From Chloroflexi bacterium UBA5189 (GTDB lineage Bacteria; Chloroflexota; Limnocylindria; Limnocylindrales; CSP1-4): 64,000 nucleotides of DNA. The DNA lies in contig DHWF01000042.1 of assembly GCA_002413045.1 (NCBI GenBank), positions 1 to 64,000 of the forward strand, read 5' to 3'. The notes below the pieces were generated by a model. That model was not told the DNA's origin and searched no databases. It saw only the letters and a list, made by a program, of their open reading frames with translations. Position numbers and translations under genes: made by a program. Shown piece by piece: positions 31,234 through 39,189 of this stretch (within the stretch, counting starts at the first letter, position 1; every line of letters begins with the position of its first letter).

Positions 31234-32340
31234 GTGATTTCCCGGATCTGGCTGAGGGTGCTGGTTGGTGGCGCTGCGCTGGCCGGGACGGTCTTCATCG
31301 GCCTGAGCGGGTCGTCATTCGACACGACACCCGCGGCCGGCGGTGTCCCGGCGGGCGCCAACCAATTCATGCTCGTGCTCGCGCTCGCGCTGATCGTCGG
31401 GTTCCTGTTCTACGAGGCGGTCGAATGGCTGCAGACGCGGCGCCTCGACTCGATCACGCACCAGTTCACCACCCGCACCATCGTGCTGATGCCGTTCGCG
31501 ATCGCGCTCAACATCGTCCTTGGCCAGACCGTGGCATCGGCGCTCAAGCTGCCGATCTACCTCGACTCGATCGGGACCATCCTCGTCGGCGTGCTTGCCG
31601 GTCCGCTCGCCGGCGCGGCCACTGGGCTCCTCTCGAATCTCGCCTGGACATTCATGCTGGCGAGTACGCCATTCGGGTCGCCGTACGCCTGGCCGTTTGC
31701 GATCACGGCGACCGAGATCGGGCTGCTCGCGGGCCTGTTCGGCTACCTGGGGGCGTTCCGCCCGCGACCTCGAACTCTGCCGGCAATGCTGGTCGCAGGG
31801 GTCGTCGCCGGGGCGGTGCTTCTCGGCGCCCTGCTCTGGTACGGGATCCTGCCGGCGTATCGCGACCTTGGCTGCGGACCTGGCAACGCAGCGGCGTCCC
31901 CGGACGGCGTCTGCACCCCGATCGCGTTCCTGCACACGAGCGACCCGCTCTTCATCGCGCTGGCGATCGTCCTTCTGGCAATCGTGATCATGGCCGCCGT
32001 CGTGCTCCTCGTGCGCCTCGCGCGCGACCGGGACCTCGGAGTGGTCTACGTCCTCGTCGCCGGCGCCGTCTGCGGCGTCGTCTCGGCGTTCATCTCGACG
32101 CCCATCGCCGCGCTCGTGTTCGGTGGCGTCACCGGTTCTGGCACGGATTTCCTCGTCGCCGCGTTCCAGCAGGCTGGATCCAGCCTCGAGGACGCCGTGC
32201 GCCAGCAATCCCTGATCTCCGATCCGATCGACAAGACGATCACCTACCTGATCGTCTTCACGCTGCTTGCGTCCACGTCCCGCCGGCTCACCGCGCGCTT
32301 CCCGCAGGGTGAGCGGGCGCTTGGCACGGTCGAGGACTGA
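31234..32340 (+). CDS. ECF transporter S component, probably nucleoside-specific
   Basis: Membrane substrate-binding subunit, 368 aa with about eight hydrophobic helices. The segment LNIVLGQTVASALKLPIYLDSIGTILVGVLAGPLAGAATGLLSNL is typical of S components (short conserved Ala/Leu helix before the GT-IL-VGVLAGPLAGAA loop). Two Cys in the loop GCGPGNAAASPDGVC may form a disulfide outside. GTG start 31234 follows a strong AAAAGGAGG. Substrate is inferred from the adjacent nucleoside hydrolase and adenosine deaminase. Confidence 0.8.
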   Translation: MISRIWLRVLVGGAALAGTVFIGLSGSSFDTTPAAGGVPAGANQFMLVLALALIVGFLFYEAVEWLQTRRLDSITHQFTTRTIVLMPFAIALNIVLGQTVASALKLPIYLDSIGTILVGVLAGPLAGAATGLLSNLAWTFMLASTPFGSPYAWPFAITATEIGLLAGLFGYLGAFRPRPRTLPAMLVAGVVAGAVLLGALLWYGILPAYRDLGCGPGNAAASPDGVCTPIAFLHTSDPLFIALAIVLLAIVIMAAVVLLVRLARDRDLGVVYVLVAGAVCGVVSAFISTPIAALVFGGVTGSGTDFLVAAFQQAGSSLEDAVRQQSLISDPIDKTITYLIVFTLLASTSRRLTARFPQGERALGTVED

Positions 32341-32352
32341 CCGATCGCGTCA

Positions 32353-33180
32353 GTGGCGGACGAAGCCGCGGACCTCTCGGCGCCCGATGCACAGCTCCTG
32401 GCGCGCCTCATACCGCCGACACCGACGGTGTGGGACCGCTACAACCCGCTGACGAAAGCCACGCTCGCCGCAGCGACAACGATCGCCGCGCTGGGCCTCG
32501 GCGGCTACCTGACGCAGGGTCTGCTCTTCGCGGCGCTCGTGCTCCCGGGCGCAATCGCAGGACGGGTCGTCTGGCGCGTGGTGAGGACGGCCGCCCTCGT
32601 GACGTTGCCGCTTGCCGTTGCCGTGGGCCTCGTGTCCGTGTTCACGAGGCCGGGCCTCACGATCCTGTTCCGGGTAGGGCCATTCGACGCGACGCTCGAG
32701 GGGCTCGACTTCGCCGCGCGCGTCGTCGTTCACCTGTTCGTGATGGCGGCCGCACTCATCCTGTTCGGAGCCACGACCTCGCCGCGCGCGTTCGTCGTGG
32801 ACCTCGAGCGGCGCGGGGTCTCGCCCCGGCTCGCATTCGCGATCGGCGCCGTGCTCGATACCGTGCCCGCGATCGTCGAGCGGGCTCGCGAGGTGCTCGA
32901 GGCCCAGCGGGCGCGCGGCCTCGACACCGAGGGAGGGCTCCTCCGCCGGGCGACATCGATCCTGCCGCTCGCCGGGCCGGTCGTCGTCGGTGCGCTGCAC
33001 CACGTGGAGGCTCGGAGCCTTGCCCTCGAGGCGCGCGGCTTCGGGCGGCCCGGGCCGAGGCACCTGCTGTGGGCGCCGGCGGACACGGCAACCGAGCGCG
33101 CGATCCGGTGGCTGCTGCTCGTCGCGGTCGTCGCGCTGGTCGTCGCGGCCGCGACCGGCGCTATTTCGCACGCGCCCTGA
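32353..33180 (+). CDS. ecfT: ECF transporter transmembrane (T) component
   Basis: 275 aa. Coupling subunit that links the S component to the ATPases. Characteristic LGLGGYLTQGLLFAALVLP and PLAVAVGLVSVFTRPG hydrophobic segments, then the cytoplasmic coupling helices with ERAREVLEAQRARGLDTEGGLLRRA (the Ala-Arg-Gly motif family signature) and ARSLALEARGFGRPG (second ARG motif). GTG start 12 bp after the S gene. Confidence 0.88.
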   Translation: MADEAADLSAPDAQLLARLIPPTPTVWDRYNPLTKATLAAATTIAALGLGGYLTQGLLFAALVLPGAIAGRVVWRVVRTAALVTLPLAVAVGLVSVFTRPGLTILFRVGPFDATLEGLDFAARVVVHLFVMAAALILFGATTSPRAFVVDLERRGVSPRLAFAIGAVLDTVPAIVERAREVLEAQRARGLDTEGGLLRRATSILPLAGPVVVGALHHVEARSLALEARGFGRPGPRHLLWAPADTATERAIRWLLLVAVVALVVAAATGAISHAP

Positions 33181-33193
33181 CGGACGGACTGTC

Positions 33194-33883
33194 GTGCTGG
33201 AGCTCCGATCGGTCTCCTATCGCTACGCGGGGTATCGGCGGCTCGCCCTCGATCGCGTCGACCTGACCGTCGCCGACGGCGAGATCGTCGGGCTCGTCGG
33301 ACCGAACGAGGGCGGCAAGTCGACGCTGTGCCTCGTCGCGGCCGGCCTCGCGCCCGGCTCGATCGGCGGGGTGCTCACCGGCGCGGTCTTGCTCGACGGC
33401 GAGTCGTTGGCCGGCCGGCCGACGCACGAGCTCGCGGGCCAGGTGGGAATCGTATTTGCCGATCCGGCGAGCCAGCGCTCGGGCATCGCCGGTACGGTGT
33501 TCGAGGAGGTCGCCATCGGGCCGATCAATCTCGGCCTGCCGGTCGACGATACCGTCGCCCGCGTCCGGGGCGCGCTTGCGGCCCTCGGGATCGAGGATCT
33601 GGCGCTGTGTGCGCCGGACCGGCTATCCGGTGGCCAGTCGCAGCTCGTCGCGCTCGCGTCGATCCTCGCCATGCGTCCGCGCCATCTCGTCCTCGACGAG
33701 CCCACGGCCGAGCTCGACCCCGAAGGCCGCCGCTTGGTCGAAGACGCGCTCGCGTCGCTGGCGCGCACCGGCACGGCGCTGCTCATCGCGGAACACGACC
33801 GCCAACTGCTCGCGTCGCTCGGAGCCAGGCTGGTCGCGATCGACGGCGGGCGGATCGTGCCGGCAGAGGGGGCCGCCGCGTGA
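33194..33883 (+). CDS. ecfA: ECF transporter ATPase, first copy
   Basis: ABC-type ATPase of 229 aa. Walker A VGPNEGGKSTL, Q-loop region GIVFADPASQRSG, signature RLSGGQSQLVALA, Walker B HLVLDEPTAELDPEG and switch His in IAEHDRQLL. The Walker A carries Glu where NG(S/A)GK is usual, an uncommon variant. GTG start at 33194, 13 bp after the T gene; its stop overlaps the next GTG (GTGA). Confidence 0.9.
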   Translation: MLELRSVSYRYAGYRRLALDRVDLTVADGEIVGLVGPNEGGKSTLCLVAAGLAPGSIGGVLTGAVLLDGESLAGRPTHELAGQVGIVFADPASQRSGIAGTVFEEVAIGPINLGLPVDDTVARVRGALAALGIEDLALCAPDRLSGGQSQLVALASILAMRPRHLVLDEPTAELDPEGRRLVEDALASLARTGTALLIAEHDRQLLASLGARLVAIDGGRIVPAEGAAA

Positions 33884-34554
33884 TCCGTTGCGAAGCGCTC
33901 GCCTTCACCTACCCCGACGGGACGACTGCTCTCGATGGCGTCGACCTTTCGATCGAGGCCGGCGAGCGCGTCGCGATCGTCGGTCGCAACGGGTCCGGGA
34001 AGTCAACGCTCATCCGGCTGTGGAACGGGCTCCTCCGCCCGAGCGCGGGCAGGGTGCGTGTCGACGGGCGCCCGACCGACGGCCGACGGGTCGCCGAGCT
34101 CGCTCGGACCGTTGGCATGACGTTCCAGGATCCGGACCGCCAGCTGTTCTCGAGCACGTGCCGGCGGGAAGTCGCGTTCGGGGCGCGCAACGTCGGATTG
34201 CGCGGTGCCGAGCTCGAAGCCGCGGTTGACGCGGCGCTCGCGGCGGTGGGGCTCGAGGATCGAGCCGGCGCCAACCCGTACGACCTCGGCGGGTCGCGGC
34301 GGCGCCTGCTGGCCCTCGCGTGCGTGCTCGCGATGCGGACCGCGGTCGTCGTCCTCGACGAGCCAACGATGGGGCTCGACACGAGCGAGGTCACGCGTGT
34401 CGCGGGAATCGTTGCGGGCCTGGCCGCGGAAGGCCGCACCGTCGTTGCGATCAGCCACGACGCGCGCTTCGTGGTCGGTCCGTTCAGCCGAGTCGTGCGG
34501 CTGGATGCCGGCCGTGTCATCGCGGACGGCGCGCCGGCGGAGGCGGGCGGCTAG
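33880..34554 (+). CDS. ecfA2: ECF transporter ATPase, second copy with divergent signature
   Basis: 224 aa. Walker A VGRNGSGKSTLIRL, Q-loop GMTFQDPDRQLFSS, Walker B VVVLDEPTMGLDTSE and switch His ISHDARFV are canonical. The ABC signature reads DLGGSRRRLLALA instead of LSGGQ-x-R. In an ABC heterodimer this asymmetry would leave one weaker ATP site. I believe related ECF ATPases show the same divergence. The stop codon shares the tetramer CTAG with the stop of the convergent gene. Confidence 0.88.
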   Translation: MIRCEALAFTYPDGTTALDGVDLSIEAGERVAIVGRNGSGKSTLIRLWNGLLRPSAGRVRVDGRPTDGRRVAELARTVGMTFQDPDRQLFSSTCRREVAFGARNVGLRGAELEAAVDAALAAVGLEDRAGANPYDLGGSRRRLLALACVLAMRTAVVVLDEPTMGLDTSEVTRVAGIVAGLAAEGRTVVAISHDARFVVGPFSRVVRLDAGRVIADGAPAEAGG

Positions 34555-35006
34555 GGCTCGGCCCTTCGCGACGCGACGAGCAGCAGGAAGGACGTCTCGA
34601 CGACGTCGACGCCGGCGATCACGAGCGCGACGATGAGCGGAAGCGGCTCGCCGAGCACCCAACCAGACGCTGCCGCGAACGCGGCGGCCGCAAGGAACAC
34701 GAGGCGGACGCCGCGCACGAGCATCCCGAGATCCGCGTCCGAGAGGCGGGTCGCCGCCGCGTCGCCCACGTCACGTCGGACCGAGCTGTCGATCCGGCGC
34801 AGCGCGGACAGCAGGAGGCGCCCGCCGAGCACGATCGAGCCGCCGGCGAGGGCGGCGCGGACGATGGGGGCGGGCCTGGCGATCGTCTCCAACAGGCCGG
34901 GAGCGATGCCCGCCGCCATCGCGATCGCGACCGCCGCGAGCCCTGCCAGGAGCGCCAGGGCGATGATCGGGCGGCCGCCGAGGCGACTCCGAAGCCGATC
35001 AGCCAT
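34551..35006 (-). CDS. Four-helix membrane protein at the end of the cysteine operon
   Basis: 151 aa: hydrophobic segments PIIALALLAGLAAVAIAMAA, APIVRAALAGGSIVLGGRLL, VRLVFLAAAAFAAASGWVLG and PLIVALVIAGVDVVETSFLL, with a charged cytoplasmic stretch (SSVRRDVGDAAATRLSDAD) in the middle. No family recognised. Overlaps mec by eight bases, so it belongs to the cysteine-synthesis operon as its last gene; a link to sulfur metabolism is not shown. Confidence 0.7.
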   Translation of the reverse strand: MADRLRSRLGGRPIIALALLAGLAAVAIAMAAGIAPGLLETIARPAPIVRAALAGGSIVLGGRLLLSALRRIDSSVRRDVGDAAATRLSDADLGMLVRGVRLVFLAAAAFAAASGWVLGEPLPLIVALVIAGVDVVETSFLLLVASRRAEP

Positions 35007-35502
35007 CGATGTGGACCTCGACCTCGTGGACGCCGCCATCGACGATTCGCCAGGCTCGCAGGCTGGCGGCGCCGCTCGCAGGGTCGGCCTCGGCGGGATC
35101 CAGCGAGACGAGGAGGTACAGCGCCTCCGGGTAGTGGGATTCGCGCACGTCGGTCGGCGACGGGCGCGCCGGCGACGCGACGTGGGAGTGAACGATCGCC
35201 CAGAACACCTCGTCGGCGTCGTCGGTCTCGATCGTGAGACGGAGGAGATCCTCCGGCTCGATCGCATAGCGAAGCGGCGACTCGAACTGGTTCCGCAGCG
35301 GCGCCCACCGGAGTGCCACGCCGCCCTCAGCAGCAGGCAGGTCGCCGATGACGATCCCGCAGGCCTCGTTGGGCGCCTCGCGCCGGGCCTGCTCGACGAT
35401 CCCGTCGTGGATCGCGGCGGGGAGCGTCACCGACGCTGGACCCGGATGTGGCGAGCCGCCGCTCCCGGGGTAGTACGGATCCGGATCCGCCTCGCTCACC
35501 AC
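34999..35502 (-). CDS. mec: JAMM metalloprotease, Mec-like (releases cysteine from CysO-Cys)
   Basis: 167-aa MPN+/JAB protein. Zinc motif HSHVASPARPSPTD (H-x-H-x7-S-x2-D) with a catalytic Glu upstream in PNEACGIVIG. In mycobacteria the enzyme of the same operon type, Mec+, cleaves the cysteine adduct from the sulfur carrier CysO. Here it follows cysM, cysO and a MoeB-rhodanese gene in the right order. GTG start 35500-35502, overlapping the cysM stop. Confidence 0.86.
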   Translation of the reverse strand: MVSEADPDPYYPGSGGSPHPGPASVTLPAAIHDGIVEQARREAPNEACGIVIGDLPAAEGGVALRWAPLRNQFESPLRYAIEPEDLLRLTIETDDADEVFWAIVHSHVASPARPSPTDVRESHYPEALYLLVSLDPAEADPASGAASLRAWRIVDGGVHEVEVHIDG

Positions 35503-36461
35503 CAGCTGACGCCGCCTTCGAGCGCATCCTCGAGGTCGTCGAGCGGGCGGTCGTAGGTCCCGGCGGAGAGGTATTTCCAGCCGCCGTCGGGCAGGAGCGC
35601 GACGATCGTGCCGGCATCCATCGTGCTCGCGACGCGCGCCGCGACCGCGAGAATCGCGCCGGACGACGGCCCGGCGAAGATGCCTTCGCGCTCGAGCAGC
35701 TCCCGCGCTGTCTCGATCGCCTCGCGATTCGAGACCACGTACCGGTCGTCGAGCACGGTTGGGTCGAAGACCTCGGGCACGAATCCGTCGTCGAGCGAGC
35801 GGAGGCCCTGGACGGCCTCGCCGGGAAGTGGCTCGGCCGCGACGATTCGCACGCCCGGCTTGGCCCGGCGGAGGAACCGCCCGACGCCGGTGAGCGTGCC
35901 GCCGGTCCCAAGACCCGCGACGAAGACGTCCAGCTCCGGGACCGCCTCGAGCACTTCGGGGCCGGTCGTCTCCTCGTGGACGCGCGGGTTCGCGGGGTTC
36001 GCGTACTGGTCGGCCATCACGAAGCGCGGGTCGCGCCGCACGAGGTCGCGCGCCAGCGCGATCGCGCCGTTCGACCCGAGCGAGCCCGGCGAATCGATGA
36101 CCTCCGCGCCGTGCAGCGCCACGAGGGCGCGCCGCTCGGCGGTGACGTTGTCCGGCATGACCACCGCGACGCGGTAGCCCTTCCGGCGCCCGATCATGGC
36201 GAGCGCGATGCCGGTGTTGCCCGACGTCGCCTCGAGCAGGATCGAATCCGGCGAGAGGCGGCCGCTCGCCTCGAGGTCCTCGACCAGGGCGCGCGCGACG
36301 CGATCCTTCACCGAGCCGGTCGGGTTGGCGGCCTCCAGCTTGGCGAACAGGCGGACGGCGGGATTCGGCGACAGGCGGGCGATCTCGACGACCGGCGTCC
36401 CGCCGATCGACTCGACGAGGCCCGCGAACCTGCCTGACCGCACCGCCGATGGTGCGGTCAT
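35496..36461 (-). CDS. cysM: PLP-dependent cysteine synthase, CysM type (CysO-dependent)
   Basis: 321 aa. PLP-lysine motif ANPTGSVKDRVA, substrate loop EATSGNTGIALAMIG, phosphate loop GLGTGGTLTG. The C-terminus LLPDGGWKYLSAGTY matches the mycobacterial CysM group that uses O-phosphoserine and the thiocarboxylated carrier CysO, rather than O-acetylserine enzymes. Flanked by cysO and mec, which supports this reading. ATG 36459-36461, two bases after the cysO stop. Confidence 0.9.
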   Translation of the reverse strand: MTAPSAVRSGRFAGLVESIGGTPVVEIARLSPNPAVRLFAKLEAANPTGSVKDRVARALVEDLEASGRLSPDSILLEATSGNTGIALAMIGRRKGYRVAVVMPDNVTAERRALVALHGAEVIDSPGSLGSNGAIALARDLVRRDPRFVMADQYANPANPRVHEETTGPEVLEAVPELDVFVAGLGTGGTLTGVGRFLRRAKPGVRIVAAEPLPGEAVQGLRSLDDGFVPEVFDPTVLDDRYVVSNREAIETARELLEREGIFAGPSSGAILAVAARVASTMDAGTIVALLPDGGWKYLSAGTYDRPLDDLEDALEGGVSWW

Positions 36462-36462
36462 C

Positions 36463-36744
36463 TCAGCCTCCCGAGCCGCCGGCGATCGCCGGCAGGAGCC
36501 GGATCTCGTCGCGCGCCTCGACCGGCGTATCGAGCCCCTTCAGGTAGCGCACGTCGCGCCCGTTGAGGTAGACGTTCACGAACCGGTGGAGCTGGCCGTC
36601 GGTCGCGAGGAGCTGGCTCTCGAGCGCCGGGTGGCGCCCGACTAGGGCCTGGACCGCGGCACCGATCGTCGCCCCCTCGACCTCGATCGCCCGCTCGCCG
36701 CCCGCCTGCGCGCGCAGCACCTGGGGCAGCCGGATGGTGCTCAT
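36463..36744 (-). CDS. cysO: MoaD/ThiS-family sulfur carrier CysO
   Basis: 93-aa ubiquitin-like protein ending in the diglycine tail AIAGGSGG needed for adenylation and thiocarboxylation. Internal RLPQVLRAQAGG, HRFVNVYLNGRDVRYL and EIRLLPAIAGG are typical of the MoaD/ThiS/CysO fold. It carries sulfur to CysM after activation by the MoeB partner. The start overlaps the upstream gene (ATGA). Confidence 0.9.
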   Translation of the reverse strand: MSTIRLPQVLRAQAGGERAIEVEGATIGAAVQALVGRHPALESQLLATDGQLHRFVNVYLNGRDVRYLKGLDTPVEARDEIRLLPAIAGGSGG

Positions 36745-37928
36745 CGGCCCGGCCCGCCGAACCCGGCAACGCCGCCGAGGACGAATGGCTGGTCCAAACC
36801 GAACGCAGCCGGCGCCACCCAGTCGCCCCGCTCGCGCGCGGCGCGAGCCGCGTCGGAGCATGTCGGGCAGGCCGGGTCGCGCTGGAGGCGGACCTCGGAG
36901 AACGCACCGTCGAGCGCATCGAACAGGAGCAGCCGGCCCACGAGCGGCTCGCCGATCCCGAGCAGGACCTTGAGCACCTCGTTGGCCTGGAGCAGGCCCA
37001 TGATCCCGGGCACGACGCCAAGGACACCGGCCACGGAGCAACCGGGCGCGAGCTCCGGCGGCGGCGGGGTCGGGTACAGGCAGCGATAGCACGGGCCTAC
37101 GTACGGCATGAAGGTCGTGAGCTGGCCCTCGAACCGGAACACCGAGGCGTGGACGACCGGGATGCCGGCCGCGACCGCCGCGTCGTTGAGCAGGTAGCGC
37201 GTCTCGAACGTGTCGGTGCCGTCGAGGATCACGTCGTAACCGGCGATGAGCCGCTCGACGTTGTCCGCAAGGAGCATCTCGTCGTACGGGACGACCTTCA
37301 CATCGGGGTTCAGGGCCTCGATGGTCTGCCTCGCGGAATCGACCTTCTTGTGGCCGAGCCGCTCGGTCGAATGGATGACCTGACGCTGGAGGTTGGAGGC
37401 TTCGACGACGTCGAAGTCGACGATGCCGAGCGTCCCGACGCCGGCGGCGGCGAGGTACAGCGCCGACGGGCTGCCGAGCCCGCCTGCGCCGACGATCAGC
37501 ACCTTCGAATCGAGCAGCTTCGCCTGGCCCTTCGTCCCCACTTCGGGGATCAGCAGGTGCCGGCTGTAGCGCGCCTGCTGGGCGGGGGTCAGCGTCGCCG
37601 GCGCCTCGATGGGCAGGGCATTGGCCTCCCACGCGAGGATGCCGCCGGCCATGTTGACGACGTTCGTGTAGCCGAGCTGCTGGAGCAGCGCCGTGCCTCG
37701 GCCGGATCGTGCGCCGCTTCGGCACTGGAGGATGATCTCGGTGGCCTTGTCAGGGACCGCAGCGCCGATCTCCTGGCCGAGCTGGCCGAGCGGAATGAAC
37801 ACGGCATCGGGGATGTGCCCGGCATCCCATTCGACCTGCTCGCGCACGTCGATGAGGGTCGCGCCGGCCGCACGCCGCTGGTCGGCAGCGTGCACGTCGA
37901 CTTCGCGGACGACGGTTGGATCTGTCAT
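36741..37928 (-). CDS. moeB: Rhodanese-MoeB fusion: sulfur-carrier adenylyltransferase/sulfurtransferase
   Basis: 395 aa. Residues ~10-110: rhodanese domain with active-site loop LQCRSGARSGRGT. Residues ~125-380: E1-like adenylyltransferase with nucleotide loop VGAGGLGSPSALYLAAAGVG, ASNLQRQVIHS, catalytic Asp region DGTDTFETRYLLNDA and zinc pairs CYRCLYP and CPTC. Such MoeBR proteins usually have the rhodanese at the C-terminus; here it is N-terminal. It activates and sulfurates CysO. ATG 37926-37928, ATGA overlap with peroxiredoxin. Confidence 0.9.
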   Translation of the reverse strand: MTDPTVVREVDVHAADQRRAAGATLIDVREQVEWDAGHIPDAVFIPLGQLGQEIGAAVPDKATEIILQCRSGARSGRGTALLQQLGYTNVVNMAGGILAWEANALPIEAPATLTPAQQARYSRHLLIPEVGTKGQAKLLDSKVLIVGAGGLGSPSALYLAAAGVGTLGIVDFDVVEASNLQRQVIHSTERLGHKKVDSARQTIEALNPDVKVVPYDEMLLADNVERLIAGYDVILDGTDTFETRYLLNDAAVAAGIPVVHASVFRFEGQLTTFMPYVGPCYRCLYPTPPPPELAPGCSVAGVLGVVPGIMGLLQANEVLKVLLGIGEPLVGRLLLFDALDGAFSEVRLQRDPACPTCSDAARAARERGDWVAPAAFGLDQPFVLGGVAGFGGPGR

Positions 37929-38557
37929 GACGGGTCGGGAACGTAGCGCAGGTACGGCCGATCCGCACGCCAGCCGTCGGGGAAGCGCTCGCGGGCCTGC
38001 TCGTCGTTGAGCGACGCGAGGATGATCACGTCGTCGCCCTTCCTCCAGTTCGCCGGAGTGGCGACCGACTTGGACGAGGTCAGCTGGAGCGAGTCGATGG
38101 CGCGGAGGATCTCGCCGAAGTCGCGGCCCGTGCTCGCCGGGTAGGTCAGGGTCAGCCGGATCTTCTTCGCCGGGTCGATTACGAACACCGAACGGACCGT
38201 CTGGGTCGCCTCGGCGGTCGGGTCGAGCATGTCGTAGGCAGTGGCGATCGCGCGGTCCTTGTCGGCGATGAGCGGGAAGTTCAGCGCGACGCCCTGGGTC
38301 GCCTCGATGTCGCGCGACCAGCCCTCGTGGTCGGAGACGCCGTCGACGCTCAGGCCGAGGACCTTGACGCCGCGCTTGTCGAACTCGGGCTTCAGGCGCG
38401 CGACCGCCCCCAGCTCGGTCGTGCACACGGGCGTGAAGTCCTTCGGGTGCGAGAACAGGATCGCCCAGCTGTCGCCGAGCCAATCGTGGAAGCGGATCTC
38501 GCCCTCGGTCGAGGTGGCGGAGAAGTCGGGGGCGGTGTCGCCCAAACGGAGTGTCAT
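37925..38557 (-). CDS. 1-Cys peroxiredoxin (Prx6 type)
   Basis: 210 aa. Active-site PKDFTPVCTTELGAVARL, distal Arg in VRSVFVIDPAKKIRL, and the Prx6-type C-terminal extension TPANWRKGDDVIIL. Reduces hydroperoxides. As first enzyme of the cysteine operon it ties thiol synthesis to peroxide defence. AGGA Shine-Dalgarno within GGAAGGACC, ~10 bp upstream. Upstream lies the leader peptide and hairpins (38619-38711). Confidence 0.9.
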   Translation of the reverse strand: MTLRLGDTAPDFSATSTEGEIRFHDWLGDSWAILFSHPKDFTPVCTTELGAVARLKPEFDKRGVKVLGLSVDGVSDHEGWSRDIEATQGVALNFPLIADKDRAIATAYDMLDPTAEATQTVRSVFVIDPAKKIRLTLTYPASTGRDFGEILRAIDSLQLTSSKSVATPANWRKGDDVIILASLNDEQARERFPDGWRADRPYLRYVPDPS

Positions 38558-38618
38558 TGGAAATCTGGTCCTTCCTGGTTCGAGTGCGGAGTCGGGGACG
38601 CTGTGCGCCCGCGTCGAT

Positions 38619-38664
38619 CCGCGCGTTGGCGCGGGTCGCGTGTCTGCCGGCTTATCGAGCCGGC
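38619..38664 (-). promoter_or_regulatory. Hairpins of a putative cysteine attenuator
   Basis: Hairpin A: GCCGGCT/AGCCGGC arms at 38646-38652 and 38658-38664, containing the leader-peptide stop codon in its loop. Hairpin B: CCGCGC/GCGCGG arms at 38619-38624 and 38629-38634, downstream in the message; a CCCGCG at 38608-38613 offers an alternative pairing with 38630-38635. A ribosome stalled on the Cys codons would alter which forms. No T-tract, so termination would be Rho-dependent or the control translational. Confidence 0.5.
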
Positions 38665-38711
38665 GACTGACACCTGCAGCAGCCCAGAATTCGGGCGAGG
38701 GAGGTGCTCAT
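38652..38711 (-). CDS. Cys-rich leader peptide (19 aa, CCRC)
   Basis: ATG 38709-38711 to TAA 38652-38654 encodes MSTSLARILGCCRCQSPAR. Three Cys codons within four positions are far above chance. The start codon overlaps the sufU stop (ATGA). The stop codon lies in hairpin A and the peroxiredoxin start is 94 bp downstream. Cys-rich short ORFs ahead of sulfur operons are reported as cysteine-responsive attenuators in mycobacteria. Here the downstream genes make cysteine (cysO, cysM, mec), so the same job is likely. No homology-based proof is possible by eye. Confidence 0.7.
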   Translation of the reverse strand: MSTSLARILGCCRCQSPAR

Positions 38712-39079
38712 GGGGCGCTGGTCTCCAGCGCTGCCTGCAGCGTCTCCAGCGAGAGCATCGCGCACTTCATGCGAGCCGGGCTGATCTCGATGCCGAGCAG
38801 GTCGAGGACGTCCGTTGCCTGCATGGCGGCGGCGGTATCCACGCCTTTGCCCTTGATCTCGTCGGTCAGGAGCGACGCGGACGCCTGGCTGATCGCGCAG
38901 CCGCGACCGGTGAAGCCCACCGCATCGATGACCCCATCGTTGACGCGCAGCTGCAGCGTGATCCGGTCGCCACACAGTGGGTTGGCCCCCTCGTGGGAGC
39001 TCGTCGCGTCGTCCAGCACCCCGAAGTTATGGGGGCGGCGATAGTGCTCGAGGATGTAGTCGCGGTACAGATCGTCCAT
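38708..39079 (-). CDS. sufU: SufU/IscU-type Fe-S scaffold or sulfurtransferase
   Basis: 123 aa. LYRDYILEHYRRPHNFG, first Cys in GANPLCGDRITL, second in GRGCAISQASASLL, third in MKCAMLSLETL, plus Asp in CGD: the SufU/IscU metal site. The SufU-type zinc protein activates SufS; an IscU scaffold is the alternative. The partner SufS lies 5.6 kb away in another operon. ATG 39077-39079 is preceded by TAGAAT eleven bases upstream. Confidence 0.88.
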   Translation of the reverse strand: MDDLYRDYILEHYRRPHNFGVLDDATSSHEGANPLCGDRITLQLRVNDGVIDAVGFTGRGCAISQASASLLTDEIKGKGVDTAAAMQATDVLDLLGIEISPARMKCAMLSLETLQAALETSAP

Positions 39080-39090
39080 TGGGCTCACGC

Positions 39091-39096
39091 ATTCTA
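39091..39096 (-). promoter_or_regulatory. -10 element of the sufU-cys operon
   Basis: TAGAAT on the minus strand, with the ATG of sufU eleven bases downstream, so the 5-prime leader would be only a few bases. No Shine-Dalgarno is visible. This is the likely promoter for sufU, the leader peptide and the cysteine genes. Confidence 0.5.
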
Positions 39097-39189
39097 GCGC
39101 CGAGTGGCGAAATCCCCACCGGCGGCCTTGGGATTGCGCCGCAAGATCGACGGCGCGTCGAACGTACCCTTGCGGCGGAGGAGGACGCC

